DNA of 64,000 nt, from assembly GCA_948470475.1 (NCBI GenBank), contig OX419336.1, positions 10,805,395 to 10,869,394 on the forward strand, in the 5' to 3' direction. Position 1 is the stretch's first letter, and the number at the start of each line of letters is the position of its first letter. Made by a program: the position numbers and the translations under genes. The notes under the pieces are model-generated. The model was not told the DNA's origin and did not search any database. It saw only the letters and a program-made list of their open reading frames with translations. Positions 27,830 through 39,968 of the stretch are shown one piece after another. The stretch comes from Galaxea fascicularis. Taxonomy: Eukaryota; Cnidaria; Anthozoa; Scleractinia; Euphylliidae.

Positions 27830-28610
27830 TTCCAGATGATCCCTAACCTGAGATCAGGCGTCCTTCCCTTGTTCTTTGTATGGCGTGGGGTAGGAGGGAC
27901 GCCTGATACATTTACTGAACCAATCATCTGCCCGTAGTCCAGAATCTGAACTTGTTGATTATTTTGTCTTCGTTAATTCATATTGCCTTTTAGAAAGCGA
28001 AGTTGAGTTGACCTCGAGTAATTTGCATATTAGTATTGGAATATGATATCCGAACTGTCTCGATGAAAATGCGCATAGTTTTACCAATGTTTGCCTTCAA
28101 TGTGTTTTTCGGCCATTCCTTGATGGGCGACCAAAGCCTTTGACATTAGAAAATGTTTCCTTAAGTATTCTCGAGAAAGATCGCGAAAAACGTAATTAAA
28201 AAAAGCCTATAATTAATAATTATCTACAGCGCGGTGCATTATTTTTTCTGATCTTGACCAAACTCTATTTATGCAAATACACGGAAAACACGCATGAGTC
28301 AAAGGGTTAATTTACGATGACTTCGCCAACGACATCTGTACAACTTGTCATGGAAAGAGGCGCCTTCGCTCTTTTCCTCAAGCCGCGTGAACGTCCGGTA
28401 AATTCTCATTGGCTGACAATTATAGCATGACGCATCATAACATCGGTAGGTAGGCATCCGAGGAACGGGGGGGGGGGGGGTCAGACGGCTCGTAAAGTAA
28501 ATGTATCAGGCGTTTATTTATTTATTTTTTTGTTTGTTTCCCATTCGCCAAAAACAAAAAAAAAACGCCTGATCGCAGGTTAGATGATCCCAGACACAAC
28601 AGACACATAT
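27830..28610. repeat. Inverted pair of GATCAGGCGT/ACGCCTGATAC hairpin repeats
   Basis: The first unit lies at 27835-27915 (GAGATCAGGCGTCC to GGGACGCCTGATACATTTAC). The second lies, inverted, at 28495-28590. Each unit is itself a hairpin. Between them are about 580 bp of gene-free DNA with a G13-14 run near 28468. Confidence 0.5.
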
Positions 28611-28699
28611 CCCCATTTCCGATCACCACAGTGATAGCAGAACTGCTTATCTCCCTAGCCTCCATGCTTGTTTGACTTTATTTTAGTGCAAAAAGGTCA

Positions 28700-31216
28700 C
28701 CAAGTCTGATTGGAGAGTACATGACACTTGATTTAATGCACAACAAAGCACATGGTTTCTCCTAAGAGTAAACAACTGGGCGGATTGGTTACAAAGCCAG
28801 TACTGAATACAATGACTGTTCTACACTCCCCCACTAAGATATAAAACCGAAACAACAAAGAAAAGGAAGTCCCTAAGAGCACTCTATTGACTTTGCAAAC
28901 TCAAAACAAAATGTCACTTAAAAATAAAGTCACTCAAATATCCAGGGCGACGTCGGTTCCTTCTTGGAAAACGTCTGTCACTGTTCCCTTCTCTGTTCAG
29001 AAAGTTCTGTTTTAACAGGTTTAATTTTGGACTCGCAGCCTAATTTTCCACAGGCTGAACAGAGGAGTTTGGCTTTTCTAACTCTGATGAAGAGATTTCG
29101 GGAATTTCTGAGGGAGTAGATGATGGATGATCACAAGATCTCTGTAACAAGTGATCTTGATGGCGTCTCCACGTTCGCCCATCTTCTAATGTAACTTCAA
29201 TGTAATACGACTATTTGACTGCGGTACATACGTAACCCTGGACCTTAGCAGACGTTTCTGGCATAGATTTAGCCTCCTTCCAACATGGTACGTTTTTAAC
29301 ACGTAAATCATGACTCTGCTTCTGTGACATTTGACTATCACGCACTTTACGACCAATTTCTTGGTAGATAAGCTCGAATTGCCATCTTTTTTGGTGAGAC
29401 TCCTGTCGTCGTCTGAGGGGAGATTCGATATCGGCTTAAGAAACGTGATACTCTGATTTCCAAACTTCCATCCTTCTGTTTCTTCATTTCCTCCTGGAAG
29501 GTTTGGACAGCTCTTTCTTCAAGCCCGTTTGATGAGGGATGATAGTATGTGGTTCTGATATGACGGATTCCGTTTTGTTTCAGGAAGTTCTGACAAAGTT
29601 GCTGCCATTGTCGGTCACCACCTTTTCTGTGGGTTGAAAAGGCAATTCTTAGCTTCTGTATCCTGGTATTGGCTGCCGAGGTGTTTATTGGGAATCTCTC
29701 TATCCACTTACAGTTCGCATCAACTACTACGAGGAAAACTATAAAAAACTATAAACTATACCTTTTAAATGCTCAAGTTTCAGAATAATCTGTATATACC
29801 TTATCTATGTAACTTTTTATTCTTTTTTATCTCTGTTGTAACTGACTGATATGTCGTGTCAATTGTTTGTACGTGTCAGTGACCAACACGAAAGCCTATG
29901 CTACTTTGGTCACTGAGCACATTTTATTTTGGCTATCTATTGTTATATTTCTTTTCTCCTTAATTGATGTGATTTTTGCAAATACTGTTAATATCAAAAA
30001 TTATGTAAATAGTGCGTAATAATAAAAAATCTGAAATCTGAAGAACTGGACCAGCATAGTCTAGGTCCAGGCGAAGCCAAGGCTTATGAGGCCACTCCCA
30101 AGGGGGCTTCAGGTGGTAATTTCCTGTTAACTTCACAGACCTCGCAGTTTCGCACTTTCATCCCTATATCGGAGTCCATTTTAGCCAAAATACGTAACTT
30201 CAAGCCAATGACTTAATACGACAAATTTCAGGACGTGTCTCATGCAACTCTTCTACCACTCTTTCTCTGCCTTTTGAGGGCACTGCCACACGATTTCCCC
30301 ATAGAAGACACCCATCTTGAATACTTAATTCTTCTTTCGTTATGAAGTATGGCTGGAGTGCTTGATCTGTGTTGCTTTGAGGCCAACCGTGCTGATTAGA
30401 TCTGGTCCCTGCTTGGATTTCTTTAACTCCCACCGGTGTACAATTAAGAAGCTCCATCGTCCATACTGTTTTAGCCGCGCCGGTACAAGTGTTGTCCGGG
30501 GCGTAACTGGCAAAGGCAGTCTACTGAGAACGTCAGCATCGCGTGTTTCTTTCCAGATTTGTACTTAATGGTGCAATTGAATGCAACCCCAACGTTCGAT
30601 TAGAGCAGTTGCCATGGCGGGTCAGTTAGCCTTCTCGTCATTAAAGAAAAACTCAAGAGGCCTGTGGTCAGTTTCTAATGTAAACTGTCTGCCATTTCTT
30701 TACGCCAAAAAAAACATCGGGGGGAGTGCTTTCTCTCTCCAGATTTTAATAATTCCTCTCTGCTTTTGTTAGGGTTCTGAATGCAAACAAAATTGGATGT
30801 TCTGAGCCATCCCTTATCTTGTGTGGAGGGACCGCTCCTAAACCATATTGAAATGCATCACACGCCAAAGCCACTTCCTTTTTGTCATCACAGTGGATTA
30901 ATAGTTTTGGAGACTTGAGGATTGGCTTAGACTGTTCAAAGGTTGCTGGTATTCTTTTCCCCAAAGCAACTACTCTTACTGTTGAGTAATTTATGTAGTA
31001 GGGCTAACACACTTGACAAATTGGGCAAGAATTTCTGATTTCCATCAGTGTTCATTTTGACTGAACAATTTCTTCCAGTTAAGCTTCAACTCTTTCAACC
31101 AATCTCTTCCCACACAGATAAAATAAACTCTAACTCGACTTTTAATGCATATTTGCACAACAAAGGACATGATTTCTCCTCACTTAAACTACTAAGCGGA
31201 GCTGTTAGAAAGACAG
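28700..31216 (-). mobile_element. Older Ty3/gypsy element, internally deleted
   Basis: On the minus strand: at about 31110-31050 a protease-end segment (GRDWLKELKLNWKKLF), at about 31010 the RT-connection (NLSSVLALLHKLL), at 30964-30746 RNase H (LIHCDDKKEVALACDAF), at 30457-30200 the integrase zinc-finger region (GCLLWGNRVAVPS), and at about 29220-29150 a C-terminal SYYIEVTLEDGRTW. The RT itself is deleted between the protease and connection segments. Similar sequence at 28735-28830 and at 31143-31216 plus 38302-38340 (CACAACAAAG, GGTTTCTCCT, GACTGTTCTACA) looks like its two LTRs. The younger gypsy inserted into one of them, and a LINE tail interrupts the integrase. It is dead. Confidence 0.65.
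29739..30042 (+). mobile_element. LINE 3' tail fragment inside the older gypsy
   Basis: A 300 bp AT-rich insertion ending in ATAATAAAAAATCTGAAATC with short ATCTGAA repeats, the kind of 3' end found in CR1/L2-type LINEs. It separates two parts of the minus-strand integrase. Confidence 0.5.
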
Positions 31217-31330
31217 TGTGGTATTCTGGTTAGTGTGGGCACGTGATGCAAGAGGAGGGAAATAAACAGTTGCTAAAAGTAACGCACGTGTGTTTCACTT
31301 TGCCTCACTAGAACTATTTAGAATACAAAA
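31217..31330 (+). repeat. 5' LTR of the younger gypsy
   Basis: Starts TGTGGTATTCTGG and ends GAATACAAAA, with AATAAA inside (31262). It is unusually short at 114 bp. Confidence 0.8.
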
Positions 31331-31373
31331 TTGGCGACGAGGATGGGATCCCGAAGGTAAACAAGGAGTACAT

Positions 31374-32126
31374 ATGGCTGCAGTCATTGGTAATTTGGGT
31401 CCGTTTGACGAAAAGTCTGAGAAGTTTAGCGATTACGCCGATCGATCTGAAGCATACCTCGCGGCGAATGACATCGATGATGATAGGAAAGTGAATGTTT
31501 TTCTGGCTGTTATTGGTCCAGACGCTTATGAGTTGCTGAAGAACTTGTGTGATCCCCACAATCCGAATACAAGGACCTTTACGGCGTTGTCGCAGCTTTT
31601 GCAGGGACATTATGAACCTGCTCCCATTGTGATTGCTGAAAGACACAAGTTCTGGACGGCTACACAAGGAGAGAGCGAGAGTGTGTCGGAATTCGTCGCC
31701 AGATTGAATAAACTGGCTTCGACATGCAGCTTCGGTGAATTTCTACTTCAAGCCCTAAGAGATAAGCTAGTCTCTGGATTACATCCAAAAATGTCCAGAA
31801 CTCAGCGTCATCTCTTGTCGATAAGAGATCTGACTTACGCTGTTGCGCGTGACAAGTGCATTGCAGATGAAATGGCGGGCAAGGCGAATCTAGAGCACAT
31901 GGGAGAGTCGTCTAGAAGCGAGGTCAATAAGGTCCAGGATGGCTCTTTCCTAAACAAAAAGAACATCACTGCTGGACATAATCAAGAGCAGAGTGGTGGA
32001 AACACCGACAAGTGCAAATTATGTGGAAGTGTGCAGCATAGATCGGAATCTTGCAGATACAGACATGCCACCTGTCATCACTGCCAACGCAAAGGTCATA
32101 TTCGTCCGGTGTGTAAAGCCCGATAG
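31374..32126 (+). CDS. Gag polyprotein of the younger gypsy
   Basis: The ATG at 31374 (CATATGGCTGCAG) starts a 250-residue protein. A helical capsid-like region (residues about 10-170, with QLLQGHYEPAPIVIAERHKF and SEFVARLNKLAS) is followed by CKLCGSVQHRSESC and the zinc knuckle CHHCQRKGHIRPVC at the C-terminus. Gag forms the particle that packages element RNA. The frame is intact, in contrast to pol. Pol sequence continues in another frame right after the stop, as usual for this group. Confidence 0.85.
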   Translation: MAAVIGNLGPFDEKSEKFSDYADRSEAYLAANDIDDDRKVNVFLAVIGPDAYELLKNLCDPHNPNTRTFTALSQLLQGHYEPAPIVIAERHKFWTATQGESESVSEFVARLNKLASTCSFGEFLLQALRDKLVSGLHPKMSRTQRHLLSIRDLTYAVARDKCIADEMAGKANLEHMGESSRSEVNKVQDGSFLNKKNITAGHNQEQSGGNTDKCKLCGSVQHRSESCRYRHATCHHCQRKGHIRPVCKAR

Positions 32127-34434
32127 TCACAAGTGCAACCAAAAGGAAGATCGAGTGGTCAAAAGAGTGCTAAGCTGAACAGTTGCGATAGCAACTCAGA
32201 TGATGAACGTGTGGGGAGCGATAATCATGTGAGTGACATGCCTGTGAATGCAGATGAAGTAAGTGCCTTTGGTTTATACAAAACGGAAACTGAACACTTG
32301 TCGACAGAGTTTGTAAACAGCGTTAAACCGTGTGTAGTAGATGTTCAGTTAGGTAAGGCACAAGTTAATTGTAAGATGGAAGTAGTACAGTGTCAAAACG
32401 TGTGCATGATTCTACATTATCTGATTATCCCCTTCAGCATCCGAGGGTGATTTTGCGTAATTATTCAGGTGAAAAGATTCCTGTTGTGGGAAAAAGTTCT
32501 GTTCCAGTGAAGTATGATACCCAAGAACAAATCCTTGATTTAATTGTTGTTGAAGGAAATCTCCCTGCCCTGTTTGGGCGAGACTGGTTAAGTAGAATAA
32601 AACTAGATTGGAAGAACATGTTCGGGGTTAAGGAAGCAGTCGCTGAGAATAAGCTTTCTGTTCCCAAATCTGAGACCTTTTCAGCAGAATTCAACAGTCT
32701 GTTAGAAAAACATAAAGAATTATTCAGCAGTCATGGCTCTGGCATCAAGGGTTTCATTGGTTCTTTGAAACTTAAAGAGGGTGCTAAACCAGTGTTCATG
32801 AAGGATAGGCCGGCCCCATACTCCCTTCTAGAAAAAGTTGAAAAAGAGTATGATCGACTAGTGCAGTCTGATATTCTGTATCCGGTATCCTGTAGTAATT
32901 GGGCAAGCCCTGTAGTGCATGTCCCTAAATCTGACGGTTCCATACGAGTGTGTGGAGATTATAAGGGGATTAATGAGCGCATAGAGGATGATGTGTGTAG
33001 TGTATTAGGACCCGGTTCCCCTCCTGTATGGTGTAGTTTATTGAAACCCAGACCCTCTCGGTTAGGGAGTCGAACACGAGTTATCATGGCGGAATAAAGC
33101 TATCGTTGTTGTTTGATGCAATCCGGTTTAATCTTTCTTATCACCGACCAGTTCGGGACACAACAATGTGTACAAAGTTAACTACCTAATGTGCAAGACA
33201 TGTTTGCTATGCTGTCTCAAGATGGGGCTAATCCTGATACATTTTCAGTGATTGATTTAGCCAGTGCTTTCAATCAGTTGTTTTTGGATGAAGAGTCGTC
33301 TGAATTGCTTACCATCAACACTCGAAAAGGTTTATTTAAATCCAAGCGATTGTGTTTTGGTGTGAAAACTGCCACTTCCCAGTTTCAGAGAGTCATGGAT
33401 TCAATCTTGTCAGGTATTAAAGGTGTGTTGGTGAGAGTAGATGACACTCTGGTGGAAACATCAGGTGGAGTCACTGCTCATATGGGAGTTATCAAACAGG
33501 TCTTGAGTAGGTTGGGCAAACACAATGTTAGATTAAATGGCCAAAAGTGTCAGTTCAGTGAAGTACATGGGACACATTTTGAGTAAACATGGAATCAGTC
33601 CTGTTAAGAGCAAGGTGGATGCTATTCGATTAGCACACAGACCTAAAGATGTGTCCCAGTTGAGATCATTTTTGGGAATGTTAATTACGACACAAAATTC
33701 ATCAAAGATTTTTCATCGAAATTACACCCACTGTATGAGCTTCTCAGTAACAAGGCTGAGTGGTTTTAAACCAAGGAATGTGAAGCGGCTTTTATATGGG
33801 CTAAGGAAGTTCTTTCAAGTGAACAGGTTTTGTTCCATTATGACCCCCAAAAACCTCTTCTATTGAGTGTAGATGCCAGTCCATATGGGACTGGAGCTGT
33901 GTTGAGTCATCGCATGGAAGACGGCACTGAGCGGACAGTAGAGTTTGCTTCTCGCACACTCAGTAGTGCAGAAAAGAATTATGCCCAAATAGAAAAAGAG
34001 GGGTTGGCCATAATATTTGGTGTTAAGAGATTTCAGCTTTACCTCTATGGCCGAAAATTTACATTGGTAACTGACCATCAACCCCTAACTCGGATTTTTG
34101 GTCCTAAAGCTAGTATTTCCCCCTTGGCTGCAGCTCGTTTGTAGCGTTGGGCAGTTCGTTTGTCTGGATATGATTTTGATATTGTATTCAGAGACTTCGC
34201 TGCCAATGCAAATGTAGACTTCTTCAGTCGGTTTCCAGTACAATCTCAGGCTGAGGATGATTTGGATCCAGATGAACACTATGTGTGTGCATCTATGACG
34301 GATGACTTGCCCGTAACTGCAGTTGAGATAGGTGAAGGTACAAAGAAGGATAGCCTACTTGCAAACGTGTATGAATATACATCCTTCGGTTGGCCAGGTA
34401 GCTTCCCTAGTCCAGAGTTTAAACCTTTTTAGGT
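32127..34434 (+). pseudogene. Pol of the younger gypsy: protease, RT, RNase H
   Basis: FGRDWLSRIKLDW marks the protease end. NWASPVVHVPKSDGSIRVC and GDYKGINERI are the RT fingers, SVIDLASAFNQLFL carries the first catalytic Asp pair region, and the catalytic loop reads RVDD with Arg where Tyr is expected. RNase H has LSVDASPYGTGAVLSH and TLVTDHQPL. Breaks: a frame change near 32400, a solo LTR at 32996-33165, frame changes near 33580 and 33690-33830, a stop at 34142-34144 and another at 34430-34432. It is inactive. Confidence 0.8.
32996..33165 (+). repeat. Solo LTR inserted in the gypsy RT
   Basis: A 170 bp sequence from TGTAGTGTATTAGG to GGGACACAACA, flanked by ATGTG on both sides (32991-32995, 33166-33170). 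It has TG...CA termini and an internal AATAAA. It is what remains after recombination between the LTRs of a third retrotransposon. Confidence 0.75.
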
Positions 34435-34914
34435 TCGCAGAGATGAGTTGGCTTTGGAAAATGGATGTCTTATGTGGGGCAGACGGGTCACCATACCATT
34501 CAAATTCCAAAAACGCTTGTTGGAAGAGTTGCATGAATGCTACCCAGGGATGTGCCGTACGAAAGCACTCGCCAGGTCCTTCGTGTGGTGGCCTGGAATT
34601 GACCTTGATATAGAGGACAAAGTAAGGCTTTGTAATGTTTGTAGTAAGGCACATCAAACCCCTAAGGCAGTTCCCTTATTATTGTGGCCTTGGTCAACTG
34701 AACTTTGGCAAAGAATTCATGTTAATTATGCTGAGGTCAAGGGTCAACAATTTCTTCTTGTGGTTGACAGCCATTATAAATGGATGGAAGTCTTTCCTAT
34801 GAACAGCACTACTGCAAATGCTACCATAGAGGCCTTAAGAACTCTGTTCGCTAGATATGGGCTGTCACATGAATTAGTCAGTGATAATGTTCCACAGTTT
34901 GTTGCTAGAGAATT

Positions 34915-37299
34915 CACACATGTCCAATATACACGAACTGAGTCGGGTCGTCAATTGCTTGTTGACGACCTGTCTCACCGGCTGTCGGGTCGTGAAGTTT
35001 AAAAAGGAAGTAAGCTTTACTACCGAAAGTCAAACGGCCTGGGGCAGCTTCAAATATCTCGACGGATCGTGACGATCCGATCAGGTCGTGACGACCCGTC
35101 ATTTGAAAAGTCGACCCGACTATTCGAAATGTCAGGTGGTGAGAGACAGGAAAACTGAAGCCTCGATGAACACTAGAGGCCGAGAAAAGAATAGCGCTCA
35201 GAAATGATGACTGACTGGAATAGCGCTCCGAAATGTTGAATGCTTCGTTCTTCAAGCTAAAAGCATCCAACCTCGTTCTACAAGCGTGAGGCCACACAGA
35301 GTATATTTCTCGTTCTATAAGCGTGAGGTCACAAGCACTCTGCGCACAATGTATATAAACATATGCATCGTTCTATAAGCGAAACCACAAACCCGTTACG
35401 CACAGTGTATATTATTCCTCGTTCTATAGCGTGAGGTCACAAACACGCTACGCACAATGTATATCCTTCGTTCTAAACGTGCGAGGCCACAAACACGCTA
35501 CGCACAATGTATATTCTTCGTTCTAAAAGCGCAAGGCCACAAACACGCTACACAGTGTATATTCCTCGTCTATAAGCGTGAGATTACAAACACGCAGCGC
35601 ACGATGTATATAAACATATGCATTGTTCTATAAGCGAGGCCACAAACCCGTTACGCACAGTCTTTATTCCTCGTTCTAAAGCGTGAGGTCACAAACACGC
35701 TACGCACAATGTATATCCTTCGTTCTAAAAGTGCGAGGCCACAAACCCGTTATGCACAGTCTTTATACCTCGTTATAGCGTGAGGTCACAAACACGCTAC
35801 GCACAATGTATATTCTTCGTTCTAAAACCGTGAGGTTACAAACACGCTACACACAGGTGTATATTCCTCGTTCTTTTAGGGTGAGGTTACAAATACGCAG
35901 CGCACGATGTATATAAAAATATGCATTGTTCTATAAGCGAGGCCACAAACCTGCTACGCAGTATTCCTCGTTCTATAGCATAAGGTCACAAACACGCTAC
36001 GCACAATGTATATCCTTCGTTCTAAAACTGAGCGCGAGACCACAAACACGTTACACACAGTGTACTTCCTCGTTCTATAGCGTGAGGTCACAAACACGCT
36101 ACGCCAATGTATATTCTTCGTTCTAAAAGCGCGAGGCCACAAACACGCTACATTCAGTGTATATTCCTCGTTCTGTAAGCGTGAGGTCACAAACACGTTG
36201 CGCACACTGTTAATTCCCCATTCTATGAGCGTGAAGTCCGAACAAGCTGCGCACAATGTATATTTTTGTTCTATAAGCGTGAGGACACAAACCCTCTACG
36301 CACTATATTTCTCGTTTTGTAAGCGTGAGGCCACCAACGCGCTCCGCACAATGTCTATTCCTTGTTCCATAAGTGGAGGCAACAAACGCACTACGCACAA
36401 TGCATATTGCTCGTTCTATAATTGGGGGCCCAAACACGCTACGCACTATGTATCTTCCTCGTTCTATAAGCTTGGGTCCACAAACACGCCGCGCACAATG
36501 TATATTCCTCGTTCTGAAAGCGCGAGGCCACAAACACGCTACACACAGTGTGTATTCCTCGTTCTATAACGGTGGACCACAAACACTTTACGCGCAGTAC
36601 TCGTTCTTTTAGGCATGAGACGGTGGTGACTAACGTTGCCTCAGCACAAAGCAGGCAAAGTAGTCAAAATAAATGCGCTGCGAAAATAGAATGAACAGAT
36701 GTCTAAACGCCGTTCTTCAAGTCATGAACCGGACCTGAAAAGCGTGCTTTATTATTATGCTACGTATTTATCTCGTTGGTTTTAGTCACGAAGCGTAACA
36801 AGTACGCTAAATGTCGCATATATACTCGTTCTTTTAGGCTGACGGGTCGTCACGACCCGCCAACATTATATGTGGTCGCGCGGCCTCCGGTGAACTCCAC
36901 ATACGCGATTTTTTCTAAGTCTCTCACCACCAGACATTTCCAAAAGTCGGGTCGACTTTTCAAATGACGGCTCGTCACAAACTAGACAGGTCGTCACGAC
37001 CTGTCAACATTTTTCACGGTCTCGCGGCCTCCGGTGTGCTCCACATACGAGATTTTTCCTAAGTCTCTCACCACCTGACATTTCTAAAAGAAGGGTCGAC
37101 TTTTCAAATGACGGCTCGACACAAACTAGACGGGTCGTCACGACCCGTCACCGTTTTACAAACGGTCCCTCCAATCTTCTTTCATATAGGAACTTCCTGT
37201 TACTTTACTTCCGCTCAGACCACGACCTGACTTCCGCTTGACGGGTCGTCTACACCAAAAAGTCGACCCGACTCAGTTCGTGTGTATTGGACAACCCTC
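34915..37299. mobile_element. hAT-like non-autonomous element carrying a satellite array
   Basis: An 8-bp target duplication AGAGAATT (34907-34914 and 37300-37307) is diagnostic for hAT-type transposition. The left end reads CACACATGTCCAATATACAC and the right end, inverted, GAGGGTTGTCCAATACACAC; both continue GAACTGAGTCGGGTCG, about 30 bp of terminal repeat. Subterminal zones on both sides contain GACGGGTCGTCACGACCCGT-type palindromes. The middle is a tandem array. There is no transposase ORF. Confidence 0.8.
35270..36610 (+). repeat. Satellite array, unit about 50-57 bp
   Basis: Some 25 imperfect units, each with CGTTCTATAAGCGTGAGG, CACAAACACGCTACGCA and CAATGTATATTC parts. The spacer is variable, and units diverge toward the right end. 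It lies fully inside the hAT-like element. Confidence 0.8.
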
Positions 37300-38186
37300 A
37301 GAGAATTTAAAACATTTTTGGAGATGAATTGCATCAAGCACACTTTATGCCCTCCATATCATCCCTCCACTAATGGTTTGGCTGAGAGACATGTTCAGAC
37401 TTTCAAACACATGTATCAGTCTTGTCCTGATAAGGGGACAGTTCAGCACAAAGTGGCTGATGTCCTGTTCTGCTACAGAAACACTCCCCACACTACAACA
37501 GACAAGACTCCTCAGTGCACAGTTGTTTTTGAAGAGGGAACCCAGAACACACCTCTCCTTGGTGAAACCCAGGTTGCAAAGGCATGTAGAAAAGAAAGAA
37601 GTTGCTGCAAACTTGTACAGGGATGGGCTTAACCCAAAGGCGCGAGTTTTTGATTTGTACCAGCCAGTCAGGGTTAAAAACACCAGGGGAGGGAGGGAAA
37701 GATGGATACCGGGTACAATTGTGGCTGTGAAGGGACCAGAAACTTATTTAGTTCGAAGTCCAGGTAACAATCGTCGCTTTGTGCATGCTAATCACTTAAT
37801 ATCTGATGATGCCCGAGGAATGAGTGCCTATAAGGAGGTGGTCTCACCAGAACTGGTGGAGTATAATCCACCATCAGAATTTCGGGGGGAACCTGTCATA
37901 ACTAGGCCGCAAGTTCAGTTTGAAGTAGACAATGAGGCTTCTCGCAAGTCTAGTGTTATCTCTTTACCTGTTGTTAATAATGATGGTGATTTAGGAGGCG
38001 ACAACTGTATTCACAATCCTGATCCAGTGATTACCAAAACCGTCTTGCCCGGTCACTCTGAGTCCAGTTCAGGCCAAGTGGTTGTTCGATCAGGACGGGT
38101 GGTCAATCCTCCCAACAGATTGAATTTATAGTAGTTTTATTTGTAAGTTGCGTTTATGTTAAGGAAACTATATAGGAAGGAGGAAA

Positions 38187-38301
38187 TGAGGTATTCTGGT
38201 TAGTGTGGGTAACGTGATGCAAGAGGAGGGAAATAAACAGTTGCTAAAAATAACGCACGTGTGTTTCACTTTGCCTCACTAGAACTATTTAGAATACAAA
38301 A
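38187..38301 (+). repeat. 3' LTR of the younger gypsy
   Basis: Starts TGAGGTATTCTGG and ends GAATACAAAA, nearly identical to the 5' LTR apart from a substitution at its third base, a one-base insertion and two other substitutions. Confidence 0.8.
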
Positions 38302-38306
38302 GACAG

Positions 38307-39968
38307 CAATACAAGACTGTTCTACAGTCTTATTCTTCCAAACGCCTTTGAACTAGACGCATCACTGCGTGTACTCAGGCTTCCCTTATGAAAATGAACT
38401 TGGTTTACATGAATAAATATGAACAAGCTTGAATACAACTGGTTTCCAAGATTTATTATATATTAGAACAAGATCATTATCAGAACTGATTGGTTCTTGT
38501 TTACTTGAATGATTAGAAACAGGCAACTGAAGAACACAAACTCATTGCAACACATTGTTGTCCTGCAAAGACTAACTCATTAGGTTGGGGATATGGTGCT
38601 GATACTGGTTTTCTAGGGTCAACATATATTAGTAGGATTAGGGTTCTTTTCTGAGTCTGTACTCAGTTTAAATTTACAATAATTCGCAACATACGTCTGA
38701 GTCAAGTTTGGGTAAAGACGCGTTGGTTTATTAGGAGAAAACGATGACAAATACGGACTTGCTTTGTATTCAACTTTTAGCAGCATTTAAGTAAAAGCGT
38801 ATTTATATTTTGTGCAACGTTTCTGTTTTTCTTTGTATTACCTTCAATTTGTAGGGATTTTCTAACCGTCACATAACAATGCACTTTACAGGACATGGGC
38901 GTAAAGTACTTGAACAAATGTCTCTAAACTTTCTGCTCTTGTTCCTCAGACATTCCAAAGTTGTAATGGTATTCTACTTACATGGTTCACGTGATACGAT
39001 TTTTACGTGGATGATTCTTTAGATTAACATTACGTAGCTCATTTCATAAGGCAAGATTCCTGATGGGTTCACTCATAGTAGTTCGATAGTAAATTGATCT
39101 CGTTAAGTTTGCGGACCGACCCTTGCCAAAAACGCTCGACATATTCAGTTTAGTGTAGGTCTACCGCGAACGGCTTGTGCGTTTGTATGTAGTTTGAGCG
39201 TCGTAAAGACCTATTGTCACTTTCCATAATGCACTGCGATCATATTAGCATTTCGTGAGCCACAAAAATCTTCAGCCACTGCAACGGTGAAAAAGATCTC
39301 AAGCAGTCCGTCTCCATCGCGCAATTTCTGTTCAACTTTGGTCACTTGGATAAGTAAAAAATATATGTAACGTAAATTCTTTGAGAAACCAAACCGTCGA
39401 AGGCCCGATGGCGACTTGAAAGAGAGAATTTGGTGAAAGTTTGCTTACGATATTCAGTTTGTAAACAGCTTGTAGAAGGAGAAGAAAGACCATATAGGGT
39501 TTGGTAATAACACCAACAATTAATTTGCTGGATATCTGATGCACCGCAATCAGTTGTCTTCAACAGTCGGCAGTCGCTGATATGAAACAAGCCTCGAAGA
39601 AGCCGCGATGTAGCCAAGTTTCGGCGGCAAGTCAGTAGTGCTCCTAATGGAAGTTCTTAGCGTTTACTTAGTTAATCAGGTTGTATTTTGTCGCAATAAA
39701 GTGACTATAATTTGCAGATTGCCGGCCGTTTTTTGTATCGACTCAAGACAAAACTGAAACAATTCGCAGAACATTACGAGGCGTGACAATGGGTCTTTAA
39801 ACGTCGTGTAATCTCATGCTTACTTCCAGCGACATCTTCGATGAATCAGCCACTGCACAACCACTGCGGTCCTCGTCCCCAGAGCCTACGTTACCCTTGT
39901 CCAGCGAAACGGGCAACGGACGCTCTGGAAGAATCCGCCTGCGTGAGCTTTAGTGAGGTTTCACCACA
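38307..39968. other. Gene-free stretch after the gypsy elements
   Basis: No supported gene. The first part may be the remainder of the older gypsy LTR. Confidence 0.35.

Larger units (their letters stand above)
34435..38131 (+). pseudogene. Integrase of the younger gypsy, split by a hAT-like element
   Basis: The zinc-binding H2C2 region (HECYPGMCRTKALARSFVWW, then LCNVC) leads to the catalytic core. The first catalytic position reads VNYAEV, with Asn where Asp is expected, and SDNVPQF replaces SDNGPQF. At 34915 a 2385 bp element interrupts. The frame resumes at 37308 with [19 protein letters not shown], which includes the catalytic Glu. A frame change near 37570-37620 precedes the chromatin-binding-like tail (PGTIVAVKGPETYLVRS), which ends at 38131. 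Confidence 0.8.
31217..38301 (+). mobile_element. Younger Ty3/gypsy LTR retrotransposon
   Basis: LTRs of about 115 bp at each end, differing at only about four sites. A 5-bp target duplication GACAG lies at 31212-31216 and 38302-38306. A primer-site-like TTGGCGACGAGG follows the 5' LTR, and a purine tract GGAAGGAGGAAA precedes the 3' LTR. Gag is intact. Pol is broken by stops, frameshifts, a solo LTR (32996-33165) and a hAT-like element (34915-37299). It inserted into the LTR of the older gypsy. Confidence 0.85.

Noticed and set aside
35270..36610. CRISPR-like array (regular repeats with variable spacers)
   Set aside because: The units are head-to-tail imperfect copies of one 50-57 bp sequence without unique spacers, and lie inside a eukaryotic transposon.
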